From the NCBI GenBank assembly GCA_963691705.1, contig OY829544.1, positions 7,075,501-7,139,500 on the forward strand: a DNA stretch of 64,000 nucleotides, written 5' to 3'. Below, one piece after another: positions 51,501 through 60,925 of this stretch; positions within the stretch are counted from its first letter, which is position 1; each line of letters opens with the position of its first letter. A model generated the notes under the pieces. The model worked only from the letters and a program-made list of their open reading frames with translations, was not told where the DNA came from and did no database searches. The position numbers were made by a program, and so were the translations under genes. The DNA is from Viola odorata. Taxonomy: Eukaryota; Streptophyta; Magnoliopsida; Malpighiales; Violaceae.

Positions 51501-52705
51501 AAATCTTTGAAACGAGAAACCCAACTGAAATGTGAGAAGTGGTAGAGAGAGCCAGACAAATCCAGAACCGATAAAGATGAGACGTTGACATTGAGAACCG
51601 AAGGAGGAACATGAGAAACTTGGCAGTTTGAGAAGTCATTTCCGGCAAGGTTGAGGATCTCAAGGTGTCTAAGATCAAATAACCAATTAGGTACAGAAGC
51701 ATTAAAAAAATTTCCAGAAAGATCAAGTTCCCTTAATGAGGTCAAGTTTTGAATCTCACGAGGTGGACTACCTCCAATAAGATTGGACGCTAGACTAAGA
51801 GATTTCAAATCTTTGAAACGAGAAACCCAACTGAAATGTGAGAAGTGGTAGAGAGAGTTAGACAAATCCAGAACCGATAAAGATGAGACGTTGACATTGT
51901 GAACAGGGGGAACAGGAGGAAGGAAACAAGATGACAGGTATAATCTTTGTAGAGAAGGGAGTGTGGTTATGACCTCCATCCAGTTGGAGGCCTCGGAGAG
52001 GTCTGCACGACTAAAATCAAGGAATTGCAAAGAAGAAAGAGTAGAAAGCCAAACCAGACTCTGGCTAGAATAATAAGAACTTCTCAGATTGAGATAGCGC
52101 AAGTTTGTGAGATTGCCCAGTTGAGGTGGAATCTCACCTTGAAATCCAGCATGAAAGAGATTAAGGTATGTTAAAGTCACCATTGAACCGAAGAATTTCG
52201 GGATTTGAATTCCTTCAAATTCATTGTTGCTCAAGTCTAAATATCCCAAATGAGTCAAATTGAGTAAAAAGGGACTGATCTTACCTCCAAAGAGGTCACT
52301 CGTAACAATGGCTTCAGTGCTGATTTCAGAATATACAGAATACTTTCTATACCTTTCGCCTAAAAGAGGGGTAGCTTCATCAAATTCGCCGGAGGACGAG
52401 ACGGGTTCGGCGTAAAAGGGGGTGTGAAGGTGAAGCTCAAGGACATGGCCAGTAGAGTTGTCGCAGATAACTCCATACCAGCTGCAACAATCCCCACTGG
52501 AAACTGACCAAGAAGCAAGACGACCGGAAGGGTCTTTGAGGTCCTTCTTAATCTTCAAAAGAGCTTCCCTCTCACTCTGTCTGCACCCACCGCCATTGAT
52601 GCGTCCATAGCACAAGCCAAAATCAATGAAGGTTGAAACAGAAAAAACGAAAATCAGAAACAGAGTGAGAACAGGAGTACTACTAGGACTCATTGATCGT
52701 TTCAT
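48578..52705 (-). CDS. Intact LRR receptor-like protein (RLP copy 3), 1375 aa
   Basis: The only uninterrupted RLP here, single exon. Predicted parts: signal peptide (1 to about 33), LRRNT with CRQSEREALLKIKKDL and GDCCSW, more than 35 plant-type LRRs, an island with LLQLKGEMLEYSTILGLVRI, final LRRs, LRRCT with GNELCGKPLTDNC, a transmembrane helix (about 1327-1349, with GFIVGFWGVVG holding GxxxG-like spacing) and a 26-residue tail without kinase. This is the Cf/EIX2 architecture; such receptors bind apoplastic ligands and signal through SOBIR1/BAK1-type kinases. It is about 350 residues longer than usual because residues 270-575 are three copies of a 102-residue module. The frame stays open 29 codons 5' of the chosen ATG, but only the start at 52705 gives a terminal signal peptide, and the other copies lack this extension. 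The ligand cannot be predicted. Confidence 0.93.
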   Translation of the reverse strand: MKRSMSPSSTPVLTLFLIFVFSVSTFIDFGLCYGRINGGGCRQSEREALLKIKKDLKDPSGRLASWSVSSGDCCSWYGVICDNSTGHVLELHLHTPFYAEPVSSSGEFDEATPLLGERYRKYSVYSEISTEAIVTSDLFGGKISPFLLNLTHLGYLDLSNNEFEGIQIPKFFGSMVTLTYLNLFHAGFQGEIPPQLGNLTNLRYLNLRSSYYSSQSLVWLSTLSSLQFLDFSRADLSEASNWMEVITTLPSLQRLYLSSCFLPPVPPVHNVNVSSLSVLDLSNSLYHFSHFSWVSRFKDLKSLSLASNLIGGSPPREIQNLTSLRELDLSGNFFNASVPNWLFDLRHLEILNLAGNDFSNCQVSHVPPSVLNVNVSSLSVLDLSGSLYHFSHFSWVSRFKDLKSLSLAHNFIEGSPPREIQNLTSLRELDLSGNSFNASLPNWLFDLRHLEILNLAENDFSNCQVSHVPPSVHNVNVSSLSVLDLSSSLHHFSHFSWVSRFKDLKSLSLAYNFIEGSLPREIQNLTSLRELDLSGNSFNASVPNWLFDLRHLEILNLAENDFSNCQVSHVPPSVHNVTFSSLSTLDLSGNQFDDSVFPNCIFGLKSLSSLYLQYNNLQGLLTIDFKNMTSLTELYLNDNDFGSSIPMWLHGFTNLQVLDLADNNLHGKLSNSIGNMTSLVSLDLSGNYELVGGIPASFKKLCNLRSLSLSNTKLSQEVNKVFESLLGCGSKVLELLNLRNCSLFGDWVTKDLGQFKSLASLDLGNNSISGAIPMSLVELNSLTFLDLSSNKMDGNLPINIGKLRKLEEFYMGHNFISGPIPMSFGELSSLKSLYLLNNKLNGTLPVNFGMLSNLEWADISHNSMEGDVSEIHFKNLSKLEVFLASGNKLKLRVGPSWIPPICLTDLELGSWDVGPQFPTWIPLLENLQSLNLSNSGISSSIPVWFSESSQFQSLDLSNNRITGLLPNISSQLYTIDLSNNLLFGTISNFLCHKTSNQVMEALNLEKNLLFGELPDCWKRWPWLTSVKLSSNKFNGSISKSIGTLSILNYLHLRNNSLSGELPLSLKHCEKLVTLDLGENELVGSIPRWIGKSFSSLVVLNFRTNKFDGVIPEEICQASSLQILDFANNNLFGLIPGCFSNFSEMVSVNDLRKILPILSSFNNSTIDSMLLQLKGEMLEYSTILGLVRIVDLSNNRLSGEIPQEMTRLAGLMSLNLSHNLLGGRIPKDIGGMSSIEIIDLSNNRLIGEIPSSISNLTFLSHLNLSYNKLVRRIPSSAQIQGFDSSSFIGNELCGKPLTDNCSSEGTVIIPNSKENGKESGRHGFEIEWFYVTLAFGFIVGFWGVVGPLLFSRNWRKTYFQFLQRVEDKIYIWWHFK
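50981..51898 (-). repeat. 306-bp LRR module, three tandem units (RLP copy 3)
   Basis: Units are 51593-51898, 51287-51592 and 50981-51286 in transcription order. Each encodes 102 residues from NVNVSSLSVLDLS to CQVSHVPPSV(H/L). Units differ at scattered positions, for example SLASNLIGGSPP, SLAHNFIEGSPP and SLAYNFIEGSLP, so they are not a fresh assembly artefact of identical copies. Confidence 0.96.
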
Positions 52706-53222
52706 GGCCAAGCACTTCTGGAAAACAAAACAGTTTTTGTGGTGTAAGCAGCCTTTCAAACACTTAAATTGCATCGACAAGGTGTTGTGCAAAAAAATCT
52801 TGGCTTGATAACACCATGAATTGCATTGTGTAGGCCCTAGAAATGATTAATTGCCAAGTGGGTTCCATTATCTTGTGAAAGACTTTGTAATGCTTTGATT
52901 GCTCAACATTTATCAGATGTTGATTACGAGGAAATTGCTCACATCCATTCCACTAGCAACTTTCAACAAGTCATATGCATTAATTCCACAAAACTCATGA
53001 ACTACAAGGGAAATGGGACAGTCTATGCCGTCTATCTGCATTATTTGATTTAATTTATTTATTTATAGTCGGAAAGGGTTGATACTTGATAGAAGCAAAA
53101 TCCAAGTCCGCGTGGGATTATTTTTTTCAGTGGGTGCATTTACACATAGCTCCCCGCTTCTGGACGCCAATAAGACATGTAACGTTAGACTTGATAATAT
53201 CATCACTAGTCAATGCCCATAT
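52706..53222 (-). promoter_or_regulatory. 5' flank of RLP copy 3
   Basis: Reverse-complement match to 5640-6180 and 1860-2470. A stretch of about 160 bp is missing near 53029 compared with the second copy of this flank at 54447-54763. It probably holds the promoter and 5' UTR of copy 3. Confidence 0.5.
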
Positions 53223-54022
53223 TTTTTTTTTTTGAAAATGGGATATATTATACTCCCTCCGTCCATTTTTAATGGACGCGAGGGAGTAAAAACCTTGTCC
53301 AAATTTAATGGACGTGATCAGGGATAATGACTAATATATCCTCAACGAGATGAGTGAAAGCTGAGTCGTAGGAGGGCAAAATTGAAAGAGCGAAAGAAAA
53401 TAAGGGACACAAGTCACTGGTCTCTGACACTCCTCTTCTCCATCTTCGCTCTCTCTCTCACATCCTCCTTTCTTCAAAAAAAATTGCTCACGAAATTGCT
53501 CAAAACCCACTTGCTAGATTTGTGTGTTACCCTTACCAAATCGTGGGTCGATAGAAAAAAATCATGAATTGGTGTGTTACCCTTACCAGATTACATGAAT
53601 CATGAATTTGCTCACGAAATTGCTCAAAACCCACTTGCCAAATTTGTGTATTACCCTTACCAATTCGTGGGTTCATGAAAAAAATCACGGATTTGTGTGT
53701 TATCCTTGCTAGATTACATGAATCATGGATTTGTTTGGATTTTGGAAGAGAAATGGAAGAGAGAGAGAAGGGAGAGAAATAGGATTGGTCTGGATTTTGG
53801 AAGAGAAATGGAAGAGAGAGAAGGCAGAGGAACAAGGTAGAAGAAGGCAAGAGCGGACGACGCGTGGTGTGGTTCGTAGGACCCACTGACTCACTTTCAG
53901 AAGGTTTGGCCCACTGCCTTAATATTGGTGAACGACTCCCTCGCGTCCATTAAAAATGGACGGAGGGAGTACCAGTTAAAGAACCATTACAGAAGACACT
54001 ATCGCCTCGGGGCATTCCCCTA
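53223..54022 (-). mobile_element. Retroposon insertion with 16-bp target duplication
   Basis: TAGTCAATGCCCATAT occurs at 53207-53222 and 54023-54038. The insert begins with a run of T's (a poly-A tail on the minus strand) next to the first copy, as expected for a LINE or SINE inserted in minus orientation. Outside the nested Stowaway only about 83 bp of the retroposon remains, so it is probably a 5'-truncated LINE end. The matching site upstream of RLP copy 2 (near 5635-5660) has one uninterrupted copy of the target. Confidence 0.85.
53253..53969. mobile_element. 717-bp Stowaway-like (Tc1/mariner) MITE
   Basis: Both ends carry CTCCCTCCGTCCATTTTTAA continuing to GGACGCGAGGGAGT in inverted orientation, about 34 bp and apparently identical. 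TA dinucleotides flank the element (53251-53252 and 53970-53971). CTCCCTCCGTCC is the classic Stowaway terminus. The inside has an approximately 121-bp tandem repeat starting TTGCTCACGAAATTGCTC at about 53483 and 53608, and GA-rich repeats near 53740-53825. It is nested within the retroposon insertion. Confidence 0.92.
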
Positions 54023-54049
54023 TAGTCAATGCCCATATGGTTACAATGA

Positions 54050-54446
54050 CGTGATATTAATTAGTTTAAAATTTTTATTAAAAAATGTAATTAATTTAAA
54101 AATTCAAAAAAAATATAATTAATTAAAAAATTCAAAAAAAATATAATAATTAAAAAATTCAAAAAAATATATAATTAATTTAAAAATTCAGAAAATAATA
54201 TAATTAATTTAAAAAATTCAGAAAATAATTTAAAATTTTTATTAAAAAATGTAATTAATTTAAAAATTCAAAAAAAATATAATTAATTAAAAAATTCAAA
54301 AAACAAATATAATTAATAAAAAAAAATTAAAAAAAAAATTAATTTAAAAATTCAGAAAATAATATAATTAATTTAAAAAATTCAGAAAATAATTTAAATT
54401 TTTTATTAAAAATTAAGAAAACAAATACAATTAATTAAATAAACTC
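54050..54446. repeat. AT-rich minisatellite array
   Basis: A tandem array of roughly 27- to 30-bp units containing AATTTAAAAATTCA(A/G)AAAA and ATATAATTAA, arranged in a higher-order duplication of about 165-180 bp (54060 onward and 54228 onward). No coding content. Confidence 0.8.
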
Positions 54447-54763
54447 AGATGTTGATTACGAGGAAATTGCTCACATCCATTCCACTAGCAACTTTCAACA
54501 AGTCATGCATTAATTCCACAAAACTCATGAACTACAAGGGAAATGGGACAGTCTATGCCGTGTGAAACTGTCTGCTTTGGAGAGCCAAGGCAAGTCAAGT
54601 CAACTGACTACAGGTAGGTGGCCGTGGGAGAGTTGAATTTTGTGCATTTTTATTTTGTAGGGGAAGAAACGCAGGAAAAGGTGCCGTTTTAATGTTGGGG
54701 GAGTTTCTGAGCACCGTGACTATCTGCATTATTTGATTTAATTTATTTATTTATAGTCGGAAA
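54447..54763. repeat. Gene-less extra copy of the RLP 5' flank
   Basis: Matches 52916-53070 in the same orientation and, as reverse complement, 1985-2270 and 5750-5970. It contains the stretch of about 160 bp that the proximal copy has lost. The remainder of the copy continues at 55915 after a hAT insertion. Confidence 0.8.
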
Positions 54764-54887
54764 TAGGGGTGTTCATCGGGAATACCGAAATTCCATTCCG
54801 TTCCAAAATAAAGTTTGGATTTTTTTTTCGGAGTTTCGGAATTTCCGTTCCGAAATTATCCTGGAAACCGAACTTTCCAAAATTCTG

Positions 54888-54945
<58 letters not shown>

Positions 54946-55906
54946 TATGACATATTATTATATGTAAGTATTTTTAATACTATTTGTTTTTAATCCAACA
55001 AGGCAAGGCAAGTAGGCAACATTGCCAAACACGACGCCGTTCCAACTTCCATCAAACACCCCTAAGGCCTAATTTCTAAAGGTCCTAATTTCCTAAACAC
55101 TAAACAACCCTAATCCCTAAATCATCGCAGTCGTCCTTCTCCTCTCTCGCAGTCGCACGACGCCTGCTCGGCCGCAATCTTTCTTCTCCTCTCTCTCTCA
55201 GCCCTAAATCATCACGACACTCGCTCCTTCTCCTCTCTTGCAGTCGCAGGCTCGCTCCTCGACAGTGTCGACCCTCGCAGCCTCGCTCCTCTGCAATCGC
55301 CGATTCCTTTCTCCTCTCCTCTCCAATCTTCATCGCTCCCTTTCGTCTCCTCTGGTAAGTCCAAACCCTAATGTTGTAAATTTCCACTGAATGAAGGTCG
55401 TGGAAAATGCCATAGATTGCCCTATTATTCATCTTTTTTCATGAAGTGGCAACTCTTAGACATTGAATAATTGAACCTTCATCTCTTTGCTGCTCAAACC
55501 CATGTCTAATATTTATTTCTTGGTTGCAGACTTGCAGGCTCCAGCTGCCAAGAAGGATGCAAAATAATTAAATTAATTAGCAAACATGTAGTCATGTACT
55601 TTAATTTTTGAAATATTATGTTCTTGCTCAAACATGTAGTCATGTCTGTAATTTTTAGAGTATTATGTTCTTGTTCTGTAATTTTTTCAGTTTTAGATTG
55701 ATAATAACTGATTTGGAAATTGGAAGTTTTTAATTTCCTAAACACTAAACAACCCTAATCTCTAAATTCATTCCGTTCCGTTCCGTAATTTCCGGGATTT
55801 TGAAATGTGTAACTTACGGAACGGAACGAATTTTAAAAATTTCAGAATTCCGAAATTCTAAAGTTTGGAATTTCAAAATTTTGAAAAATTCCGATGAGCA
55901 GCCCTA
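54764..55906. mobile_element. 1143-bp non-autonomous hAT element
   Basis: The left terminus TAGGGGTGTTCATCGG and the right terminus TAGGGCTGCTCATCGG (reverse complement) form a hAT-like TIR. The 8-bp flanks GTCGGAAA (54756-54763) and GTCGAAAA (55907-55914) differ at one position. A (TA)n microsatellite lies at 54893-54942. Inside, a C/T-rich leader (about 55120-55350) ends in a GTAAGT donor-like site at 55354, resembling the 5' UTR exon of the autonomous parent. No transposase remains. The host sequence resumes in phase with the RLP flank on the other side. Confidence 0.88.
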
Positions 55907-56036
55907 GTCGAAAAGGGTTGATGAAAGCAAAATCCAAGTCCGCGTGAGATTAGTTTTACCACGCGGTGTTTATCTAATCCCACAAGGAGAAGGAGAAGGG
56001 TTTCCTAACTATTGCTTAATACCACGTCTCTCCGCG

Positions 56037-56041
<5 letters not shown>

Positions 56042-56120
<79 letters not shown>
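56042..56120. repeat. (TA)n microsatellite
   Basis: About 39 TA units; a second shorter run lies at 56173-56192. Tyr/Ile-rich open frames across it are artefacts of the repeat. Confidence 0.95.
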
Positions 56121-56129
<9 letters not shown>

Positions 56130-56192
56130 AAATGCAAAATAAGGTACCTGTACCTTGGGGTTACATTCTTTTTATATATATATATATATATA

Positions 56193-57440
56193 AGGGAAAA
56201 TGCAAAATAAGGTACCTGTACCTTGGGGTTACATTCTTTTTGGCACCTCTACTTGATTTCGTCTTTAAATGGTACTCGTACTGAAATGTTTGATCACATT
56301 TGGTACCTGCGGCCGTTTCCGTCACCACTTTACCGTTATGTAGCTTACGTGGCGAGCCACGTCATCAATATGATGACATGACATGCCACGTCAGCATTAG
56401 TTTAATATTTCTTTTCTTCCTTTTTTTATTTTATTTTCTTTCCTTTTCTTTACTTTTTTTTCTCTTTTTCTTTTCTTCCTTTTTCTTTTTCTTTTACTTT
56501 CTTTTCTTCCCTTCTCTGCACCATTTTCTCTCTATTTTCTTTTCTTCCTTTCTCCTTTTTCTCCTTTTCTTTTACTTTCTTTTCTTCCCTTCTCTGCACC
56601 ATTTTCTCTCTATTTTCTTTTCTTCCTTTCTCCTTTTCTTTTACTTTCTTGATGTGGTGATTCGGGTTGTTGGTGATGGGTGTGTGACAGTGATGATGTG
56701 GCGGTGGTGGGTGGATCGTGGCGGAGGGTGCAGTGGTTGTGTTGATGCGGTGATTCTGGTTGTTGGATGGTTGTAGTTGGAGGTTATGGGAGGTGATTGG
56801 GCAGTTGTGATGAGTGGATCGCGGCTGATCGGCGAGGGAGATGGATTTAATGGTTCATGCATGTGATGAACGGATCCGGGTCGTGATGAACGAATCCGGA
56901 TCCTGTATGAACGAATCCGGGTCCTGTATGAACGAATCCGGATCCGTTCTTGTTTTTTCACAAATTGCTTGTTTTTTGATTTAATCGTACTAAAAGGATT
57001 TACTAATTATTTAATATTTTGCATGTTTGATTAGATTTGAATCAAATGGTGGTTATTGATTAATTGATTGGGACGAGGATAGGAGTGGGTTGGTGGCTGC
57101 CGTGGAAGAAGAGAGGAAGAAGAAGAGAAAGAAGAAAGAAAGAAAGAAGAAAAGAAAAGGAAGAAAAAGAAAAAAAAGAAAAAAAGAAGAAAATAAAATA
57201 AATAAAAAAAAGAAAGAAAAGAAATATTAAACTAATGCTGACGTGACATGCTATGTCATCATAGTGATGACGTGGCTCGCCACGTAGGCTACATAACGGT
57301 AAAGTTGTGACGGAAACGGCCGCAGGTACCAAATGTGATCAAACATTTCAGTACGAGTACCATTTAAAGACGAAATAAGGTAGAGGTGTCAAAAAAAATT
57401 TAACCCCAAACTACAGGTACTTTATTTTGCATTTTCCCTA
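56193..57440. mobile_element. ~1.25-kb DNA element with ~220-bp terminal inverted repeats
   Basis: The left arm (56193-56415) and the reverse complement of the right arm (57217-57440) share AGGGAAAATGCAAAATAA, GGTACCTGTA or AGTACCTGTA, GGTACCTGCGGCCGTTTCCG and a CACGT/GACGTGG block. Long TIRs fit a Mutator-like MITE. The centre is polypyrimidine then polypurine with a G/C-richer core. Opposite-strand open frames starting MVPAAVSVTTLPLCSLRGEP are mirror images produced by the TIRs. About 45 bp of the left end is duplicated at 56127-56172. The target duplication is obscured by TA repeats. Confidence 0.8.
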
Positions 57441-57543
57441 TCTATAATATATAATAAACTCAGGTTTATTTCCTTATTGAACCACCAAAACCTGTCCACC
57501 CCTTCAAACCCTAATCAAACCCATCTCTCGCATAGCAAAATCA

Positions 57544-58271
57544 ATGACTCCTGAACGAGTCTTTCTCTACTCATCAGATGACTTTTCCCCAGAAGAAGAT
57601 CCGTATTCTACTGTTGTTATAAAAGACAAAAAACATCAATGGGGGAAGAAGATCCTGAAGAAGACCCTACAGAAGCAGACCCTGAAAAAGAAGAAGAAGA
57701 TCCTGAAGAAACGGAACACAGGAAGAAGAGGATTTTTTTGAAGCAGAACTAAAGAAGATAGAAAAGGAACGACGTGTAGAGCAAGAGCAAGAACCTTATG
57801 AGGAGAAACAAGAAGAGAAAGAAGAACTTGCAGCATCAGATTCTGATTCGGATGGTGTTGGTAAGTTTCGAGTTTCCTGCTATTCTAATCATAAAAATGC
57901 TATTCTAATCATAAAAAGGGATTGAAGAGAGGGAGGAGTACTCGTCAGAGGCGGCTATGGAGTGAAGAAGATGAGATCACAATCTTGAAAGGCATACTTT
58001 GTTATGAATTGAAGTATGCGCTGCTTGCTTATCATAAGGTGGAACATTTTTACTCTTATATCACGAAATACTTCTCGCTCTCGATGTTGTGGATTTCTCT
58101 AAGAAACAGCTCTGCGACAAAATCAGCAAGTTGAGGAAGAAATACGAGAGGAACCGAGAGAAGGAAACGGATCGAGTGAAACTGACTTTCCCCAAGAAGC
58201 CTCATGAGGAAAAATTGTTTGAGCTATCCAAGAAAGTATGGGAAGAGGAAGAGGAAGAGATGGACGGATAA
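57544..58271 (+). pseudogene. GeBP-like (DUF573) transcription-factor fragment
   Basis: Starts MTPERVFLYSSDDFSPEEDP and then, in shifted frames, a Glu/Lys-rich acidic stretch. The DUF573 core follows: RLWSEEDEITILKGIL (about 57952-57999), a frameshift near 58085, then KKQLCDKISKLRKKY and KPHEEKLFELSKKVW, stopping at 58271. This order matches GLABROUS1-enhancer-binding-protein-like plant regulators, which are usually intronless. At least two frame changes and the missing C-terminal leucine zipper argue for a pseudogene. An 18-bp segment (CTATTCTAATCATAAAAA) is tandemly repeated at about 57880-57917. It lies just upstream of the MRS2 truncation point. Confidence 0.7.
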
Positions 58272-58505
58272 CTAGATTGGTTTCCAACTTTTTGATGTAT
58301 TACATTAAACAGTAATGGCATTTCATTCAGAAAAGTTGGTTATGTTTAGTACCAAGAAATGCAAAGCAAAGCAGTAAGAGGTTATAATATCTTTGTTTTC
58401 TTATACTAAAAGTTTGTTTCTGCTAGGTTGCTCCAGATTATGTCGCAGTGTGAAAATCGTCACCTTCGACTCGGGCCACAATTTCCATACCTTTTCGTCG
58501 GTAAA

Positions 58506-60583
58506 GCCAACGATCCTTGCTAGAGAGAAGGCTATTGTTGTAAATTTAGAACAGATTCGGTGTATAATTACGGCTGATGAGGTTCTATTGCTAAATTCCC
58601 TCGACAGCTATGTGTTGCAGTATGTTGTGGAGCTACAACGAAGATTGACGCAAGGTGAGGTTTGGCAGACACATGGTGGTGATTTGAACCAAAGAAACAG
58701 GAACTTTGACAATGCATTTGGGTACACATCCCCTGATTACTTGTCCTTTGAATTTAGGGCTCTTGAAGTTGCTTTGGAAGCTGCCTGTACATTCCTTGAT
58801 TCTCAGGTGTGTAGGATGGAACGTTAAATCTAGAAACTCTGATTTCAACATGTCATGTGAAACACTACTTTTATAACTTTTGCCCTTGCTTAAGTCTTAT
58901 TGAAACTGTCGCTCTGTTTCTTCTTACTTCAAAGCATGCATTGCTGAAGTTATGTTAAGTATGTGTATTGTTCTTTATGAACAATTTATTTATCTATTTA
59001 TTTTTTATTTTTCCATTTTATTATGTTCCATGTTGAAAGACGTTTTACTTGTGTCATCTACATCACGTCTTTCTCATTTGTGTCTATATAGAGCTATATC
59101 TCTTGGTCTGCGTAGTTGATCTGTTGAATAATGGTGATGCTTGTTTTCAACTGTTATAAGTTGCATACCTCTATTAGTTGCTGATATATACCCTTCTCAT
59201 TGCAAAGAAGAACAAGTTAACTAATGTCCTTTGTAGTCTCTCCTGTAGTTGTTTGTGTGAATTGGATTTTTTGGTGTTTACAGAATATTAATTATTTGGC
59301 TCTGCAATGAACTTAGCAAATATAAGAATGACAACAGGAAGGACAACCTGTTATTGGTCTTGTTTAAAAAAGAGAGACATTTTCTTTGCATACAGAGTTT
59401 TCTATGCAATTACAGCCTTACTATACTGCTAATGTTATTTGCACCATAGGGTATTGTAGTTTATTGTGCTGTCTTTAAATGGCTTATTGTCTTTAACTTT
59501 AGAGTTAGTAACTCATTTAAAACTGGCACTCTTCCAAAGGCTGCAGAACTAGAAATTGAAGCATATCCGTTACTAGATGAACTGACATCAAAGATCAGTA
59601 CATTAAACTTGGAAAGGGTGCGTCGATTGAAAAGCAGACTTGTTGCCTTGACTCGGAGAGTTCAGAAGGTATTGTTTTCATACCTAGTTTTTCTACTTAT
59701 AGTTAATATTCCTTGCTGTCTTCTAACTTCTCTTTGGGTTTACATGTATTTAGGTTAGGGATGAGATTGAGCAGCTTATGGATGACGATGGAGATATGGC
59801 TGAAATGTATCTCACTGAAAAGAAAAGTCGGATGGAGGCATCACCATTCTACGGTGATCAGTCTTTGATGGGATTCAGATCTAATGATGGAGGGATGTCT
59901 GTCTCTGCCCCTGTTTCTCCTGTTTCATCACCTCCTGAGTCTCGGAGACTGGAGAAAAATTTGAGTAGTGTGAGGAGTAGACATGAGAGCATGAGGAGTA
60001 CAGAAAGTGCTACAGAGAATATAGAGGAGCTGGAGATGTTGCTGGAAGCATACTTTGTTGTGATTGATAGCACCCTAAACAAGTTGACATCGGTACAGTG
60101 GCACCCACTATAGCTATTTCCATTTGCACATTCTTTTTATAGCATGATGATAACAGCAAATATTTTGTCTTTTTATTGCTGCTTTCAGTTGAAGGAGTAC
60201 ATTGATGATACAGAGGATTTCATTAACATTCAACTGGTACATGTCCTCCCACCCCTTCTCTTATGCCTGCTTTGTGTTTATCTTTATTTTTTCTGTTCAT
60301 AGTAGTTGAGTGGATCAACTGTTGAAGACTCTTTAAACAATTTTACTTGCAGGACAATGTTCGAAATCAGCTGATCCAATTCGAGCTCATACTCACAACA
60401 GCGACATTTGTTGTTGCCATCTTCGGAGTGGTGGCGGGTATTTTTGGTATGAACTTTGCGATCCCATTGTTTGATGACCCCGGCGCGTTTAAGTGGGTAC
60501 TCATCATCACAGGAGTAACTGGAATGATCATATTTTCTGCATTTTTATGGTTCTTCAAGCACAGAAGGCTAATGCCGCTATAG
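58506..60583 (+). pseudogene. 5'-truncated second copy of MRS2
   Basis: Exon remnants 58506-58806, 59540-59668, 59754-60092, 60189-60236 and 60353-60583 match the intact MRS2 with very few changes, introns included. Exon 1 starts only at TIL(A)REKAIVVNLEQ, so about the first 97 residues are gone, and four residues (PGVG) are missing after RRLTQ. Upstream, a foreign open stretch from 58393 (MFSYTKSLFLL...) fuses in frame, so a chimeric protein with both transmembrane helices and the GMN motif is possible. I see no other stop. The conserved promoter is lost; whether it is expressed is unknown. Confidence 0.85.
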
Positions 60584-60925
60584 GTATTCTATACTATATA
60601 TGGCTTATAGTTATAGTAGTGAAGAATGTAGCCATCCTATTGATGACATTGTTAATTTCTTTTGTACTTTGGTAGATCAAAATACAGGAGGGAATGAAAA
60701 GTCAGGGTCTTCTTTTTCCAGAGATCCTTCAAAAATTTCAATTTTCTTATTTTCATCTGTCAAGCTCAATGACTCCAGCAAGTTACGAAAATCATGTATT
60801 ACAGAACACGAGAAAAGTGAATGATACAACACAAACAACACAACGACGATGAAGTGAGAGCAGAAAACATACAAACAGAAACAGAGAACACACTTTCTGT
60901 TCTTATCAGAAAGGACTTAACATTT

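Noticed and set aside
50981..51898. Regular repeats as a CRISPR-like or satellite array
   Set aside because: The repeats are adjacent with no spacers, encode LRRs in frame and lie inside a eukaryotic receptor gene.
52706..52792. 29-codon N-terminal extension of RLP copy 3
   Set aside because: It is open only because of a 2-bp indel and would bury the signal peptide; copies 1 and 2 break this frame.
54890..56200. Tyr/Ile-rich open frames over TA runs
   Set aside because: These are translations of (TA)n microsatellites.
56300..57332. Two open frames starting MVPAAVSVTTLPLCSLRGEP on opposite strands as a gene pair
   Set aside because: They are the two arms of one terminal inverted repeat, followed by polypyrimidine tracts.
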